From Larimichthys crocea (taxonomy: Eukaryota; Chordata; Actinopteri; Sciaenidae): 64,000 bases of DNA. Below the pieces are notes generated by a model that saw only the letters and a list, made by a program, of their open reading frames with translations, had not been told where the DNA came from and did not search any database. A program made the translations under genes and the position numbers. The DNA lies in the NCBI RefSeq assembly GCF_000972845.2, contig NC_040021.1:9529291-9593290 (forward strand), in the 5' to 3' direction. The first letter of the stretch is position 1. Each line of letters starts with the position of its first letter. Below, piece by piece: positions 56,501 to 62,941 of this stretch.

Positions 56501-58601
56501 ATTGGTTCATACAGTATCTGCAGGACATTGCTCATGAGCTCCCGTGTTTATGACCTTTCCTCCCATTGGTGCCGTGAACAGCGGTGTTACAGGACAGCAC
56601 GCTTTGGCTGGCCTGAAAGGGCATTGCATGGACTTCAGAGGACATTTATGTGTACTGTATAATGCGGAGACATTAAGGACATGCTCGGTGAAAAAACCCA
56701 AATCCAAAAATCAAACAGTGTAATAAAACTAGAAACATCTAAGTAATGATACTGACTTTAATTATTTTTACATCGCAATTCTAAAAAAACTTGTGTTGTG
56801 TCTTGAAACTTAGTGATTCATTGTTGTAAGTGAAGTATACACATACACTAAAATAAACAAAGTTAAACATTATTCAATCCACTGTGCGTCTGCTTCGTGG
56901 CTGACGCAGCGCACAGTATGTTGCAGCCAGAAGATGAAAATGCAACGGCTCCACAATTATGACACCCAGAGCTTTAACTTCAGCAATCATTGTGTAAAGA
57001 ATTGAACCGCTGTAGTTATCAATACACAGTTAGCGTCACAAGGCCCCATTAGTTTCCTGCTTTTATGTGTGTTAAGTGTCAACTTTAGACTTGTGTCAGT
57101 GTCACTGGTCTGAAGGGAAGAGTCTGCCTCCATGGTTCCCCTCAGAGTCTCCTATTAGTCTCCCTCACACCACCTCTCCCTCTGTCCGTCCCTCTCCATG
57201 ATAAATGAGATGATATTTGGGTCTGTTAATTAGAGAGCTATTTCAGGACCCCAACGAGCTCATCGCTGCAATGAGACGTGCCCCCTCTCCCATCACCTCT
57301 CCATCCTCTCCTGCTGTGGGTGTGTGCATTTGCGTGCACGTGCGGTGCGTCCGTGTCCAGCCGCTAATGGCTGCTGACACTGTGACCCGTGATCCGAGCC
57401 AAGAGAGAGATCCTGAGGAGTAGTCTATTAGGGGACTGATTAGTCTGCAACACACCTCTTTCTCTCAAAGGTGCACCACAGGGCACATCATAGATTCACA
57501 CTCATGCACACACACACACACTCCGGCATGCCATCTTTATAGCATTTGCACACATGCTGTTTTACGCAGTGGAAGAGGTTGACCAGGGCACTGTTCATTA
57601 ACCAAATGAACTCCATCATGGCCTCCCCTCTTCATTAAGGTCATTTTAAATAATAGGCAGCCATATTATCACTTTGAATTCCCTTTGCATACGTGTCATT
57701 CCCAGTCATTCTCATTCTCAGACAAACACACACATAACTGTCTAACTGCCTTATTGTGTGTCTCTCTCATACATATCACTGAAGTTTTACTATCAATTCT
57801 TAACAGACTATAATGAATATACAACTTGGGTGTGAGATAAGCTATTGGACTGTGTGTCTATCATTTCCCCTGCCTATGTCTGTATTTATTATCAACATTT
57901 CCATTTTTATTTTTCTTGTCTCATCTCACAAAATAGCCTGTAAATGTGGAGGAATTTGTTATTATTGACCGTAGTATGAGCTAACAATGTTTGTTTAATA
58001 TCTGATCCTCAAAATACAGGCTACCAATATTAATGGTACAATAGTACAATATTGGTTAGAGACAATATAGGAAAGCTGTAAGAATTAAGGTACATATACA
58101 CGTTGTATTAAGTCCTTGTGTGTGTCTGTAGACACCAAAAGGATTTTCCCGTGCTCATGGACTCACAGATAGAGGAGCTCCATAAAAGGCAGCGCCTAGA
58201 GAAGATCCAGACTTACCGATTGATCCGAGACAATGTGCTGGAGCACCAGAAAGAGTGGGAGCTCAACGGGGACGAGATAATGAGATGCCAGCTGGAGACG
58301 TATGCGAACCTGGAGGTCAGTCAAGACAGAAAGAACTGTGTGACGTCTAAAAGTGAAGCTGTAGACAGTACTAATGAAGATCAGCCTTTCAGCTTTCCCT
58401 CTGGTGAGACACCATTCTATAACTTCTTTCTCTCTGCCTCTGTCTTGTCTCCAGGCACCCTTGTGGCAACGCTGTAAGATGTTTCATGATACTTGCAAGG
58501 CATTTCGTAGCCGTCAGATGGCAGCCGAGAAAAGGGATCAAGAAGGGAAACGAGCTTTGGACGAGGCCCAGCAGGCAGTTCTAGAAAAAACAACCCCTTA
58601 A
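23311..58601 (+). CDS. adgb: adgb, androglobin (calpain-like/permuted globin/IQ protein), 34 coding exons
   Basis: Androglobin, a large chimeric globin expressed mainly in testis and multiciliated cells, with reported roles in sperm formation. My 34-exon model gives 4287 nt and 1428 residues (human about 1667). Every phase agrees and no internal stop occurs. Order: calpain-like region about residues 60-410 ([57 protein letters not shown] with H254 resembling the calpain His region); a second beta-rich block (residues 530-640); permuted globin with FTEQ (Q692, likely distal E7) and EEAH (H724, likely proximal F8); IQ motif [12 protein letters not shown] (810-821); further globin/beta segments ([47 protein letters not shown]); charged linker; coiled coil (1319-1428). 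I cannot decide from these exons whether the protease triad is complete. The start ATG has G at -3. Confidence 0.94.
23479..23565. repeat. (TCTA)/(TC) compound microsatellite in adgb intron 1
   Basis: TATC/TCTC interspersed, ending in about eleven uninterrupted TATC units. Confidence 0.95.
23679..23838 (+). CDS. adgb: adgb exon 2
   Basis: Acceptor atttcag|agcagc, donor aatgct|gtaaat; phase 2 in, 0 out; residues 24-77. It contains [18 protein letters not shown], the androglobin N-terminal signature. Confidence 0.92.
23999..24091 (+). CDS. adgb: adgb exon 3
   Basis: Acceptor tctgcag|cctttt, donor aacaag|gtaaca, phase 0/0; residues 78-108, [20 protein letters not shown], strongly conserved in androglobins. 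Confidence 0.93.
24092..25177 (+). other. adgb: adgb intron 3
   Basis: 1.09 kb; no features recognised. Confidence 0.8.
25178..25249 (+). CDS. adgb: adgb exon 4
   Basis: Acceptor ctttcag|ggtctc, weak donor agtgag|gttcgt, phase 0/0; residues 109-132 ([14 protein letters not shown]). It begins the calpain-like core. Confidence 0.9.
25538..25714 (+). CDS. adgb: adgb exon 5
   Basis: Acceptor ggtcaag|ctgatg, donor tggatg|gtgagt; residues 133-191: [33 protein letters not shown]. Calpain-like region; joins in frame to GCWRK in exon 6. Confidence 0.94.
25715..27795 (+). other. adgb: adgb intron 5
   Basis: 2.08 kb; pyrimidine-rich around 26380-26600. No exon or named repeat recognised. Confidence 0.8.
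27796..27935 (+). CDS. adgb: adgb exon 6
   Basis: Acceptor tcttag|ggttgt, donor acaaa|gtgagt; residues 192-237. [20 protein letters not shown] corresponds to the calpain segment 'W..V.+DD.LP'. Confidence 0.93.
27936..29362 (+). other. adgb: adgb intron 6
   Basis: 1.43 kb phase-2 intron; nothing recognised. Confidence 0.8.
29363..29449 (+). CDS. adgb: adgb exon 7
   Basis: Acceptor tctcag|tgtatt, donor ataaa|gtaagt; residues 238-266. [16 protein letters not shown]254 falls where calpains have the catalytic His region (inference). Confidence 0.91.
29450..31259 (+). other. adgb: adgb intron 7
   Basis: 1.81 kb phase-2 intron with a (CA)10 run at 30202-30221. Nothing else recognised. Confidence 0.8.
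30202..30221. repeat. (CA)10 microsatellite
   Basis: Dinucleotide run in adgb intron 7. Confidence 0.95.
31260..31432 (+). CDS. adgb: adgb exon 8
   Basis: Acceptor tctcag|gtcttt, donor atcaag|gtctga (weak); phase 2 in, 1 out; residues 267-324. It starts [18 protein letters not shown] and becomes a charged, poorly conserved linker, as in mammals. Confidence 0.87.
31433..33605 (+). other. adgb: adgb intron 8
   Basis: 2.17 kb phase-1 intron. Its 3' part (about 33111-33490) looks like an antisense retroelement or processed-transcript tail, at low confidence. No exon recognised. Confidence 0.75.
33606..33682 (+). CDS. adgb: adgb exon 9
   Basis: Acceptor ttcttag|atacc, donor cacatg|gtatgt; residues 325-350. 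[14 protein letters not shown] matches the 'VVYATFTPL' block of mammalian ADGB. Confidence 0.87.
33683..34436 (+). other. adgb: adgb intron 9
   Basis: 754 nt phase-0 intron. It contains an open frame without a matching phase at 33790-33972 (see findings). Confidence 0.8.
34437..34611 (+). CDS. adgb: adgb exon 10
   Basis: Acceptor cgcag|ggtaat, donor cgga|gtgcgt; residues 351-408. [20 protein letters not shown] and [17 protein letters not shown] are androglobin signatures. Confidence 0.93.
34612..35016 (+). other. adgb: adgb intron 10
   Basis: 405 nt, purine-rich; nothing recognised. Confidence 0.8.
35017..35110 (+). CDS. adgb: adgb exon 11
   Basis: Acceptor tcacag|agcttc, donor gagct|gtgtgt; residues 409-439: [20 protein letters not shown], matching the mammalian 'KKPERFLEISSPFLNYR'. 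Confidence 0.91.
35111..35577 (+). other. adgb: adgb intron 11
   Basis: 467 nt phase-2 intron; nothing recognised. Confidence 0.8.
35578..35731 (+). CDS. adgb: adgb exon 12
   Basis: Acceptor gtgtcag|ggaggc, donor atagag|gtacac; residues 440-491. Charged linker ([19 protein letters not shown]); supported by phase and position more than by conservation. Confidence 0.78.
36120..36370. repeat. Polypurine-rich stretch
   Basis: Strongly A/G-biased + strand (GAGAGA, GACAGACAG, AAGAGG units). The long minus-strand ORFs here are translations of the complementary C/T-rich strand. Confidence 0.5.
38183..38234. repeat. (TC)n repeat at adgb exon 13 acceptor
   Basis: CT-repeat with few interruptions running to within five bases of the exon 13 acceptor. 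Confidence 0.9.
38240..38285 (+). CDS. adgb: adgb exon 13 (46-nt microexon)
   Basis: Acceptor ccctttag|gttacg, donor gatg|gtaaaa; phase 0 in, 1 out; residues 492-506, [15 protein letters not shown]. Very small; included because the phases of exons 12 and 14 (0 and 1) require a connecting exon of this phase. Confidence 0.72.
38286..39277 (+). other. adgb: adgb intron 13
   Basis: 992 nt phase-1 intron with a (TG)14 run at 38779-38806. The minus-strand 141-residue frame crosses this repeat and is spurious. Confidence 0.8.
38779..38806. repeat. (TG)14 microsatellite
   Basis: Dinucleotide run in adgb intron 13. Confidence 0.95.
39278..39383 (+). CDS. adgb: adgb exon 14
   Basis: Acceptor gttccag|ttcggc, donor tttca|gtgaga; residues 507-541, ending [14 protein letters not shown], the counterpart of 'EIWLDFEDFCVCFQ' in mammals. 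Confidence 0.93.
39505..39568 (+). CDS. adgb: adgb exon 15
   Basis: Acceptor ttttccag|gactct, donor tttaag|gtacag; residues 542-563: [20 protein letters not shown]. Phase 2 in, 0 out. Confidence 0.92.
39569..40809 (+). other. adgb: adgb intron 15
   Basis: 1.24 kb phase-0 intron whose last 380 bases are pyrimidine-rich (about 40428-40745) and contain decoy-like acceptors (ctattcag at 40558-40565, ttttccag at 40651-40658), followed by a (GT)8 run and the real acceptor. Confidence 0.8.
40781..40796. repeat. (GT)8 run at adgb exon 16 acceptor
   Basis: Ends 13 bases before exon 16. Confidence 0.95.
40810..40918 (+). CDS. adgb: adgb exon 16
   Basis: Acceptor ccccccag|tgtcca, donor gaagaga|gtaagg; 109 nt, phase 0 in and 1 out; residues 564-599: [20 protein letters not shown] then LLLWGD. 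Skipping it would shift the frame. Confidence 0.93.
40933..40980. repeat. (AC)24 microsatellite after adgb exon 16
   Basis: Longest pure dinucleotide run of adgb, beginning 14 bases past the exon 16 donor. Confidence 0.97.
41211..41349 (+). CDS. adgb: adgb exon 17
   Basis: Acceptor cctcacag|aaaagg, donor cccagg|gtagga; residues 600-645: [20 protein letters not shown] then [10 protein letters not shown], matching 'FSWKSLKPGSLVLKIHTYATKATVVRLPVG'. The longer frame through 41124-41396 is a different, non-coding frame. Confidence 0.92.
41350..42805 (+). other. adgb: adgb intron 17
   Basis: 1.46 kb phase-2 intron containing a hAT-type MITE at 42462-42724, ending only about 80 bases before exon 18. 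Confidence 0.8.
42462..42724. mobile_element. hAT-type MITE, copy 2 (263 bp)
   Basis: Left end GGGTAGTTCCTAAT (42462-42475) and right end ATTGGGAACTGCTG (42711-42724) form inverted terminal repeats with 10 of 14 matches. The flanking octamers GTCTAGAG and TTTTGGAG agree at 5 of 8 positions, a decayed 8-bp target duplication as hAT insertions make. The interior has CCCAAGGTGTTGCAAGATAA, shared in part with 12521-12620. No transposase is encoded. Confidence 0.6.
42806..42920 (+). CDS. adgb: adgb exon 18
   Basis: Acceptor ctccag|gtgcca, donor accaag|gtgaca; residues 646-684: [20 protein letters not shown] then [10 protein letters not shown], as in mammals just before the globin. The 156-residue frame at 42786-43256 is this exon plus intron. 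Confidence 0.92.
42921..43930 (+). other. adgb: adgb intron 18
   Basis: 1.01 kb phase-0 intron; nothing recognised. Confidence 0.8.
43931..44092 (+). CDS. adgb: adgb exon 19, heme-contact part of the globin
   Basis: Acceptor taaacag|gacagt, unusually weak donor cacaag|gttttg; residues 685-738. [20 protein letters not shown] holds Q692, aligned with the distal E7 glutamine of androglobins, and [10 protein letters not shown] holds H724, the candidate proximal F8 histidine (alignment from family memory). Confidence 0.88.
44093..44554 (+). other. adgb: adgb intron 19
   Basis: 462 nt phase-0 intron. Donor GTTTTG matches the consensus poorly beyond GT, and the acceptor lacks a pyrimidine tract, being preceded by a TG repeat. 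Confidence 0.8.
44511..44550. repeat. (TG)n repeat abutting adgb exon 20 acceptor
   Basis: About 19 TG units with a single A interruption at 44521, then ATAG and the exon. Confidence 0.95.
44555..44693 (+). CDS. adgb: adgb exon 20
   Basis: Acceptor gtatag|ctgttt, donor tacat|gtaagt; phase 0 in, 1 out; residues 739-784: [20 protein letters not shown], in the position of the globin G/H-helix segment 'HFRVFHLSLWRLM'. Confidence 0.88.
44694..45014 (+). other. adgb: adgb intron 20
   Basis: 321 nt phase-1 intron ending in the tandem acceptor AAGTAG; AT-rich, nothing else seen. Confidence 0.8.
45015..45146 (+). CDS. adgb: adgb exon 21, IQ motif
   Basis: Acceptor gtaagtag|atgcag, donor aaaccag|gtaagc; residues 785-828. 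[12 protein letters not shown] (810-821) fits the IQ pattern for calmodulin binding that splits the permuted globin. A competing acceptor three bases upstream (start 45012) would change Tyr to Leu-Asp. Confidence 0.9.
45147..47026 (+). other. adgb: adgb intron 21
   Basis: 1.88 kb phase-1 intron with a CA run at 46143-46174. An ATG-started 147-codon frame at 46413-46856 has no recognisable domain and low-complexity ends; I treat it as chance. Confidence 0.75.
46143..46174. repeat. (AC)n microsatellite
   Basis: Sixteen units with one G interruption, adgb intron 21. Confidence 0.95.
47027..47120 (+). CDS. adgb: adgb exon 22
   Basis: Acceptor cattcag|gcacga, donor ttacg|gtaaaa; residues 829-859: [20 protein letters not shown], the globin A/B-helix segment after the IQ motif ('TLQKVWAVLEMNLEQYAVSL' in mammals). 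Confidence 0.9.
47121..47857 (+). other. adgb: adgb intron 22
   Basis: 737 nt phase-2 intron. Bases 47225-47560 are less AT-rich than most introns and open on both strands in places, but show no protein signature. Confidence 0.75.
47858..47989 (+). CDS. adgb: adgb exon 23
   Basis: Acceptor cgcacag|gtatat, donor tttag|gttaga; residues 860-903, [20 protein letters not shown] and ANSWVLVFR. Confidence 0.9.
48205..48358 (+). CDS. adgb: adgb exon 24
   Basis: Acceptor tgtgaag|agaggt, donor aacaag|gtctgt; residues 904-955. [20 protein letters not shown] then [12 protein letters not shown], highly conserved. Confidence 0.93.
48570..48757 (+). CDS. adgb: adgb exon 25
   Basis: Acceptor tttccag|cgtggt, donor tgtcg|gtaaga; residues 956-1017: [20 protein letters not shown] and [19 protein letters not shown]. 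Confidence 0.95.
48973..49139 (+). CDS. adgb: adgb exon 26
   Basis: Acceptor tccacag|ttactt, donor acaaag|gtgagc; residues 1018-1073: [20 protein letters not shown] and [16 protein letters not shown]; predicted beta-rich. Confidence 0.93.
49140..50588 (+). other. adgb: adgb intron 26
   Basis: 1.45 kb phase-1 intron, AT-rich; nothing recognised. Confidence 0.8.
50589..50725 (+). CDS. adgb: adgb exon 27
   Basis: Acceptor tgttacag|gctcga, donor actatg|gtatca; residues 1074-1119, a polar linker ([20 protein letters not shown]). Assigned by phase and position; sequence poorly conserved. Confidence 0.8.
50912..50975. repeat. CA-rich imperfect microsatellite
   Basis: Pure (CA) to 50930, then CAAA- and CCCA-interrupted units. 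Confidence 0.9.
51323..51450. mobile_element. Teleost MITE remnant with TTAA end
   Basis: TTAAAGGTCGGGTATGTAGG, then AGTAGCATCTGGAAGTTACAG and TGTAGAAACATGGCAGC resemble in order the blocks of a widespread teleost non-autonomous element that begins TTAAAGGTCC. TTAA ends suggest a piggyBac-like origin. Recognised from memory; the right end is not found. Confidence 0.45.
52328..52439 (+). CDS. adgb: adgb exon 28
   Basis: Acceptor ttcacag|ggtcat, donor atgagag|gtacat; residues 1120-1156: [20 protein letters not shown] then [10 protein letters not shown], matching the mammalian 'YIIQCSVLYNSWPLTESQLTFV'. Confidence 0.94.
52440..54476 (+). other. adgb: adgb intron 28
   Basis: 2.04 kb phase-1 intron. 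The part at 53020-53290 has homeodomain and POU-octamer motifs and may be a non-coding regulatory element. Confidence 0.75.
53020..53290. promoter_or_regulatory. Candidate conserved enhancer in adgb intron 28
   Basis: Contains a perfect octamer ATTTGCAT (53161-53168), TTTGCAT again near 53267, TTTAATCATG, GAATTAATTG and repeated ATTG cores in unique, repeat-free sequence. Purely motif-based inference. Confidence 0.25.
54477..54613 (+). CDS. adgb: adgb exon 29
   Basis: Acceptor gcaatatag|tatata is the only nearby one that joins exon 28 in an open frame; donor gaaacg|gtaata. Residues 1157-1202, a Ser/Lys-rich linker ([20 protein letters not shown]), like the charged mammalian linker. Confidence 0.8.
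54614..55727 (+). other. adgb: adgb intron 29
   Basis: 1.11 kb phase-0 intron, AT-rich; nothing recognised. Confidence 0.8.
55728..55883 (+). CDS. adgb: adgb exon 30
   Basis: Acceptor gcatag|agactc, donor gccaag|gtaacc; residues 1203-1254: [20 protein letters not shown] then [10 protein letters not shown], strongly conserved. Minus-strand frames across it are shadows. Confidence 0.94.
55978..56068 (+). CDS. adgb: adgb exon 31
   Basis: Acceptor ttttcag|gcttca, donor gagccag|gtacca; residues 1255-1284: [20 protein letters not shown], following the conserved 'EPGR.AK'. Confidence 0.88.
56175..56277 (+). CDS. adgb: adgb exon 32
   Basis: Acceptor tttacag|atgctt, donor atcag|gtgctt; residues 1285-1318, polar linker ending MDYTSFIR, probably the counterpart of 'MDLSQYVRKT' in mammals. 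Confidence 0.84.
56278..58131 (+). other. adgb: adgb intron 32
   Basis: 1.85 kb phase-2 intron. No additional linker exon of the kind seen in mammals was found, which may explain part of the shorter protein. Confidence 0.75.
58132..58315 (+). CDS. adgb: adgb exon 33, coiled coil
   Basis: Acceptor tctgtag|acacca, donor ctggag|gtcagt; residues 1319-1380. Charged alpha-helical sequence [20 protein letters not shown] then NVLEHQKEW, heptad-like. The frame stays open past the donor (see findings). Confidence 0.9.
58455..58601 (+). CDS. adgb: adgb exon 34 and stop
   Basis: Acceptor gtctccag|gcaccc; residues 1381-1428, [20 protein letters not shown] to LEKTTP, TAA at 58599-58601. It continues the C-terminal coiled coil. 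Confidence 0.9.
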   Translation, partial: APLWQRCKMFHDTCKAFRSRQMAAEKRDQEGKRALDEAQQAVLEKTTP

Positions 58602-58792
58602 CCCCTGCTGCCACCCAACAGCCCAACGATCGTGCCAAGAGTGCTGGCAGGAAGAAATGATGGTCATTGGCAGTAACTCCCTGTCTCAATTTTCTCAGCA
58701 GACACCTCTCAAGAAGTCTGTTTGAACACTAAAGAATCTTCCTTTAATCACAACATTGTAGCACGTACTTGATGATAATTCCTGACCAAAAG

Positions 58793-58798
58793 ATTAAA
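58793..58798 (+). terminator. Poly(A) signal ATTAAA, candidate
   Basis: Variant signal 192 bases past the adgb stop, followed by TTGCTGTTATCTCTTGTT. Confidence 0.4.
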
Positions 58799-59021
58799 GA
58801 GCTGAAGTTGCTGTTATCTCTTGTTACAACTCTTTAAAGACTCTAAAAGTTGGTTAGTGTTGTAATGTTTGTTTTTAACCAAAGACGTTGTATGCTGTGC
58901 CATATCTTATCATATTCCTTGAACACATCTTCATCTTTAATCTATTAACTGTATTAACAGAACCACTACAACAACAGTCTTTGTAGTTTTTGCTCATTTT
59001 CCTGCATAATATACCAAATAT

Positions 59022-59027
59022 AATAAA
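59022..59027 (+). terminator. Poly(A) signal AATAAA for adgb
   Basis: Canonical AATAAA followed within 20 bases by GCCTGTGTGTGTGTGG, a GT-rich downstream element. Confidence 0.6.
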
Positions 59028-60384
59028 ACCGAAAAAAATGCCTGTGTGTGTGTGGACATGTAAAATTACTTCCTCTTTCATTGCATTGAGAATGTCAAGC
59101 CATCTCACTTGCAATGTATGGCTTTGACTTTTTCGATGCCCAGCATGCCTGATTATATTCTGCAAATCTTTTGTTTTCTTGAAGGTCACTGTATTGACTG
59201 TATGGCCCCAAGGCATGCTGGATACAGCCAGCCTCCCACAAGCTGAGTGGTACTGATTGATCGGTTAATTGATATATTCTTGCTGATAGAAGCCCACAAG
59301 AGTTCATTCCTACAAGACCAAGACAAAGTGTGCATGGACAATGCAACACAGGTAGATCTTTATGGCCACATGGTAACTGTCAATAATCCCCATGGTTGAA
59401 GTGAATTTACTGAATTTTAAAACAGATGGTTAGCTGTCTAATAGGCATAAAACTGTTAATCAATCTGGTGTTTCTTTGTCAAGTTTATCTTAGCTCGGTG
59501 TTTGCAGTGCATCTAGAGGTAGGACTCCATCCCACAGAGAGAGTCAGCTGATCAACTGAGGGATGAGAAGCTAAATTGGAAATGAAAGGGAAGATGGTGC
59601 CATCTAGTGGTTCTAGTATAAATATTTTTTTTTCATTACCATACCTGCACTATGCTGTTTTCATTGTTGACAATAATGAATAGTTCAATTTTGTGCCGCT
59701 GCATGAAGGAAATGATGATTAGGCCGTGTGTGCACGTCAGTGCTGTGTGTGGACGTGCGCGTGTGCACACACGAGCTATCACGATGGGACAAATTACTTG
59801 AGCCTGCTTGTATGTGTGTGTGCATGTGCAAAGTCATCCTGCAGTAATCCGCTTCTGCTCTAAAGCTTTTGTGCTCTGCTGCTGACAGTTCGTTTATTAA
59901 AAATTCCTCTTTGTAGGAAATGGTTTTCTTTCATTATGATGTGGAAACTAAATTGGGAACAAACAATATGCGAATGAGATCTCGTAAGAATGCTGTGGAC
60001 ACAAGAAAACTGTGGCAGTAATTGGTTTATGTGTCTATGTGAACATATTGTTTGATATGAAATTATCCACCTACAGCAGTGCTGCTGCTGCTCTACACAC
60101 ATAGAACATTTGCATTGTTCTGTGTGTGTTTTTTTTCTGCTCATAAAAGTGTGCTGCTGTGTATTTCGCATTGCATTTTAAGTGTCTGTTCACTCTGTCA
60201 GGCCTCATCTAGCCAACCACTATTTTTCTACCCTTGTAACTGCATGACAGAACTAATCCTGAAAGCCTTGTTTTCTGGCACAGAACATTCCCTCTTGTCT
60301 CTGCAACTGTTCCCTCTCGCCCAATTCATTCCTCCCTTTCTAAAACATTAGCTGTTATTTGCTGTTTTCCGTACACCTAAACCC

Positions 60385-60410
60385 ATCCTCCTCCTCCTCC
60401 TCCTCCTCCT
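60385..60410. repeat. (TCC)n trinucleotide run
   Basis: About eight CCT units. Confidence 0.95.
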
Positions 60411-60636
60411 GCTCTTGCTCTTCTGTGCTGATTGGATGTGAGTGTATGTGTGTCATACCATTCTCGTGTTAGAGAGAGAGAGAGATCACCCGACGCTGTA
60501 ATTGTCAGTGACGTGTGTGTATTAACGGTGAGGCTGTTTGTTAATTGGCAGCTGTTGGTGGTGGTTTGATGCAAATGTGTTGTGAGCGACAGAAGAACTC
60601 TGGTGTAACCTTGAAAGGAAGGGGACAGTTGGCCCT

Positions 60637-60680
60637 TGTGTGTGTGTGTGTGTGTGTGTGCGTGTGTGCGTGTGTGCGCG
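60637..60680. repeat. (TG)12 plus TG/CG compound microsatellite
   Basis: Pure TG to 60660, then CGTGTGTG units; alternating purine-pyrimidine. Confidence 0.95.
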
Positions 60681-61726
60681 TTTGACTTCCCACAAGTAAT
60701 AAGAGAATATTTGATTCTTAAATGGACCCACATAGAGGGATGATGAAATAAAGTGAAAGTAGATACACATTCCCCGAGTGATGTGGAGGCTGTGGTGGGT
60801 CTTTAATTCACTTTCCATTTTGGAGGTAATAATTCAAGAATGCCTTAATCAATTTCTTTGCCGTTACTTTTGTGAATGACAAAAGGACGCTCTAACTTGG
60901 AGGAATTGCCTGTCTTTTCGGGGTTTCTCTCTCATTTCATAGGGAAGCTTCTTCTGTCACAGATATATTTCAGTGAGCTGTGGCGCTTCTACAGATCTCA
61001 TGGCTCAGTGTCAGCAGGCATGTCTTACCGAAATATCAGTTAAATGTTACACTTAAAATGTCTGCTCTATTGTAGTACAGTGAGTATAACAGTTAAACAT
61101 GATCAGTGTGCGATCAAGACACACACGACATACAGACTAGATTACTTAATTCTTTTATTTCAACCAAGATAGAGACTTATGAAATTAAAAGCACGATTTT
61201 CTTATAGATTAAACCAAAATCACTGCATGTATCTTCACCTGATTTTATGTGTCTTCACGAGAATCATGTCTGACATTAATGTTCAAGTCCAACTGAATTG
61301 AAGCCATTGAAGCCACACAAAATGTATTAATAGATCTCTTGAATCTTGTGCGGATCAAACAAAGATGCTTTAGAGATGTTGGTAGCTGCATTTATAGGTC
61401 CGTGTACTAGGTTACGATAATTGTCTCGTGGTTGTTGCTTCATATTTGACAAGCAAATATGGGAACAGCGTCGATCTTCTCATCTGACACTCAACTAGAA
61501 GGCAAATAAGCATGTCTCCCAAAATGTTGTACTATCCCTTTAAGTGTATATCTGTGAACTATGCACCACCAGTGATTCTCCTCCATGAGGAAGTCTAGAA
61601 ATCTGTAATGTTTCTGCGAAAAAGGATGCAATGTCTTTCAAGTATGCTCCCTTTGCTTTTTCATTCCTCTTTCTCTGCCTTACACAGACACAGGCATTCC
61701 CCCACACACATCAATAAACACACACA

Positions 61727-61730
<4 letters not shown>

Positions 61731-61763
<33 letters not shown>
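61731..61763. repeat. (CA)16 microsatellite
   Basis: Dinucleotide run, preceded by shorter imperfect CA units from about 61701. Confidence 0.95.
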
Positions 61764-61765
<2 letters not shown>

Positions 61766-62118
61766 AAACACTAACATACACTTCCAGCTGGCTCGGGGTG
61801 GATATAAGGTCCTTTGGCTTATTGGCTCAACGTGCCGCAGCATTGTCCCATTGTTGCTGCTCTGTCCCTCTGGGACTAAAACGTCTCTAGAGGTCCGTCC
61901 TCAGAGCCTTCTATGCTGATAAAAAGACAGAAGAGCAAGTCTTTGAGAGAAAGAATCCTAAAGAAGCCTGCGTTGTCAGCTTAGACGGAAAGGAGTAAAA
62001 GGCCAAGCTTTTACTGTATGTTAAACAGAGTGATAGTGCTGGAGGGGAAGAGGTGAGGTCTCAGATTGACGCCTATTCTTTACTGCAGTAATCTAAAACC
62101 AGTGTAACTCTGTCTGTA

Positions 62119-62120
<2 letters not shown>

Positions 62121-62162
<42 letters not shown>
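62121..62162. repeat. (AC)21 microsatellite
   Basis: Uninterrupted dinucleotide run. Confidence 0.97.
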
Positions 62163-62166
<4 letters not shown>

Positions 62167-62900
62167 CCCCAGACTTGCAGACACAGAAATGCTGACCTGG
62201 TTGCAGCCTCATTCTTGTAACCCAACTATTTCTCTCCCCTGCCTCACCTTGCTTTGGCTTCACTCTCCCATCACTCTTCTTTGGCCCACTCTCCAGCAAC
62301 GCTACCTCTCCCTTCAGCCAACAAAGCACAGCTCTGCAGACATCAGGCAGCGGGGAGGGTGAGATGCGAAAATCAAATAATGAGTCGAGAGAAGTTCACA
62401 AAAAAAAAAACTGCAACCCATCAGATTTGGAGGCGCAGAGCGAATAAAGCACTGAACACAAGGTCATCATCACCATATAAAAACAGCACCTGTCATCAGA
62501 TTTAGGTGACAAGAGACCTATCACGTGAGAAATCCTACATAAGAACGCGTTTCGTTGTAACTTATACAGTGATTGTATCTCTCTTATTAGCCCCACGACC
62601 CTCATTTATCAGCATCTAGGAGATCTCCTCCCCAGTTAATACTTTGTAAAGATTAGTCTATTTGAAGGTCAAACTGAGTCAATATTTAAGCAGGGCTGAA
62701 GAAGTGCATGTCACACAGCAGGGTTAGGGGGGGGAGGGATGGTGTTGGTCTGGATAAATTGTCCAGCTCTGTGTATCCTTAAAGATTTGACAGTGACAGC
62801 AGAGACGGGCAAGTTACTATTCAAAACACAGACCCGGGTTGACAGCTGTCCCTCACTCAGCACATCACTACACAGTTTTTACAGTGCTGGGATCAAGGGA

Positions 62901-62902
<2 letters not shown>

Positions 62903-62939
<37 letters not shown>
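62903..62939. repeat. (GT)18 microsatellite
   Basis: Uninterrupted dinucleotide run. Confidence 0.97.

Positions 62940-62941
<2 letters not shown>

Larger units (their letters stand above)
58602..59027 (+). other. adgb: adgb 3' UTR
   Basis: Non-coding sequence after the stop with two possible poly(A) signals. Confidence 0.6.
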
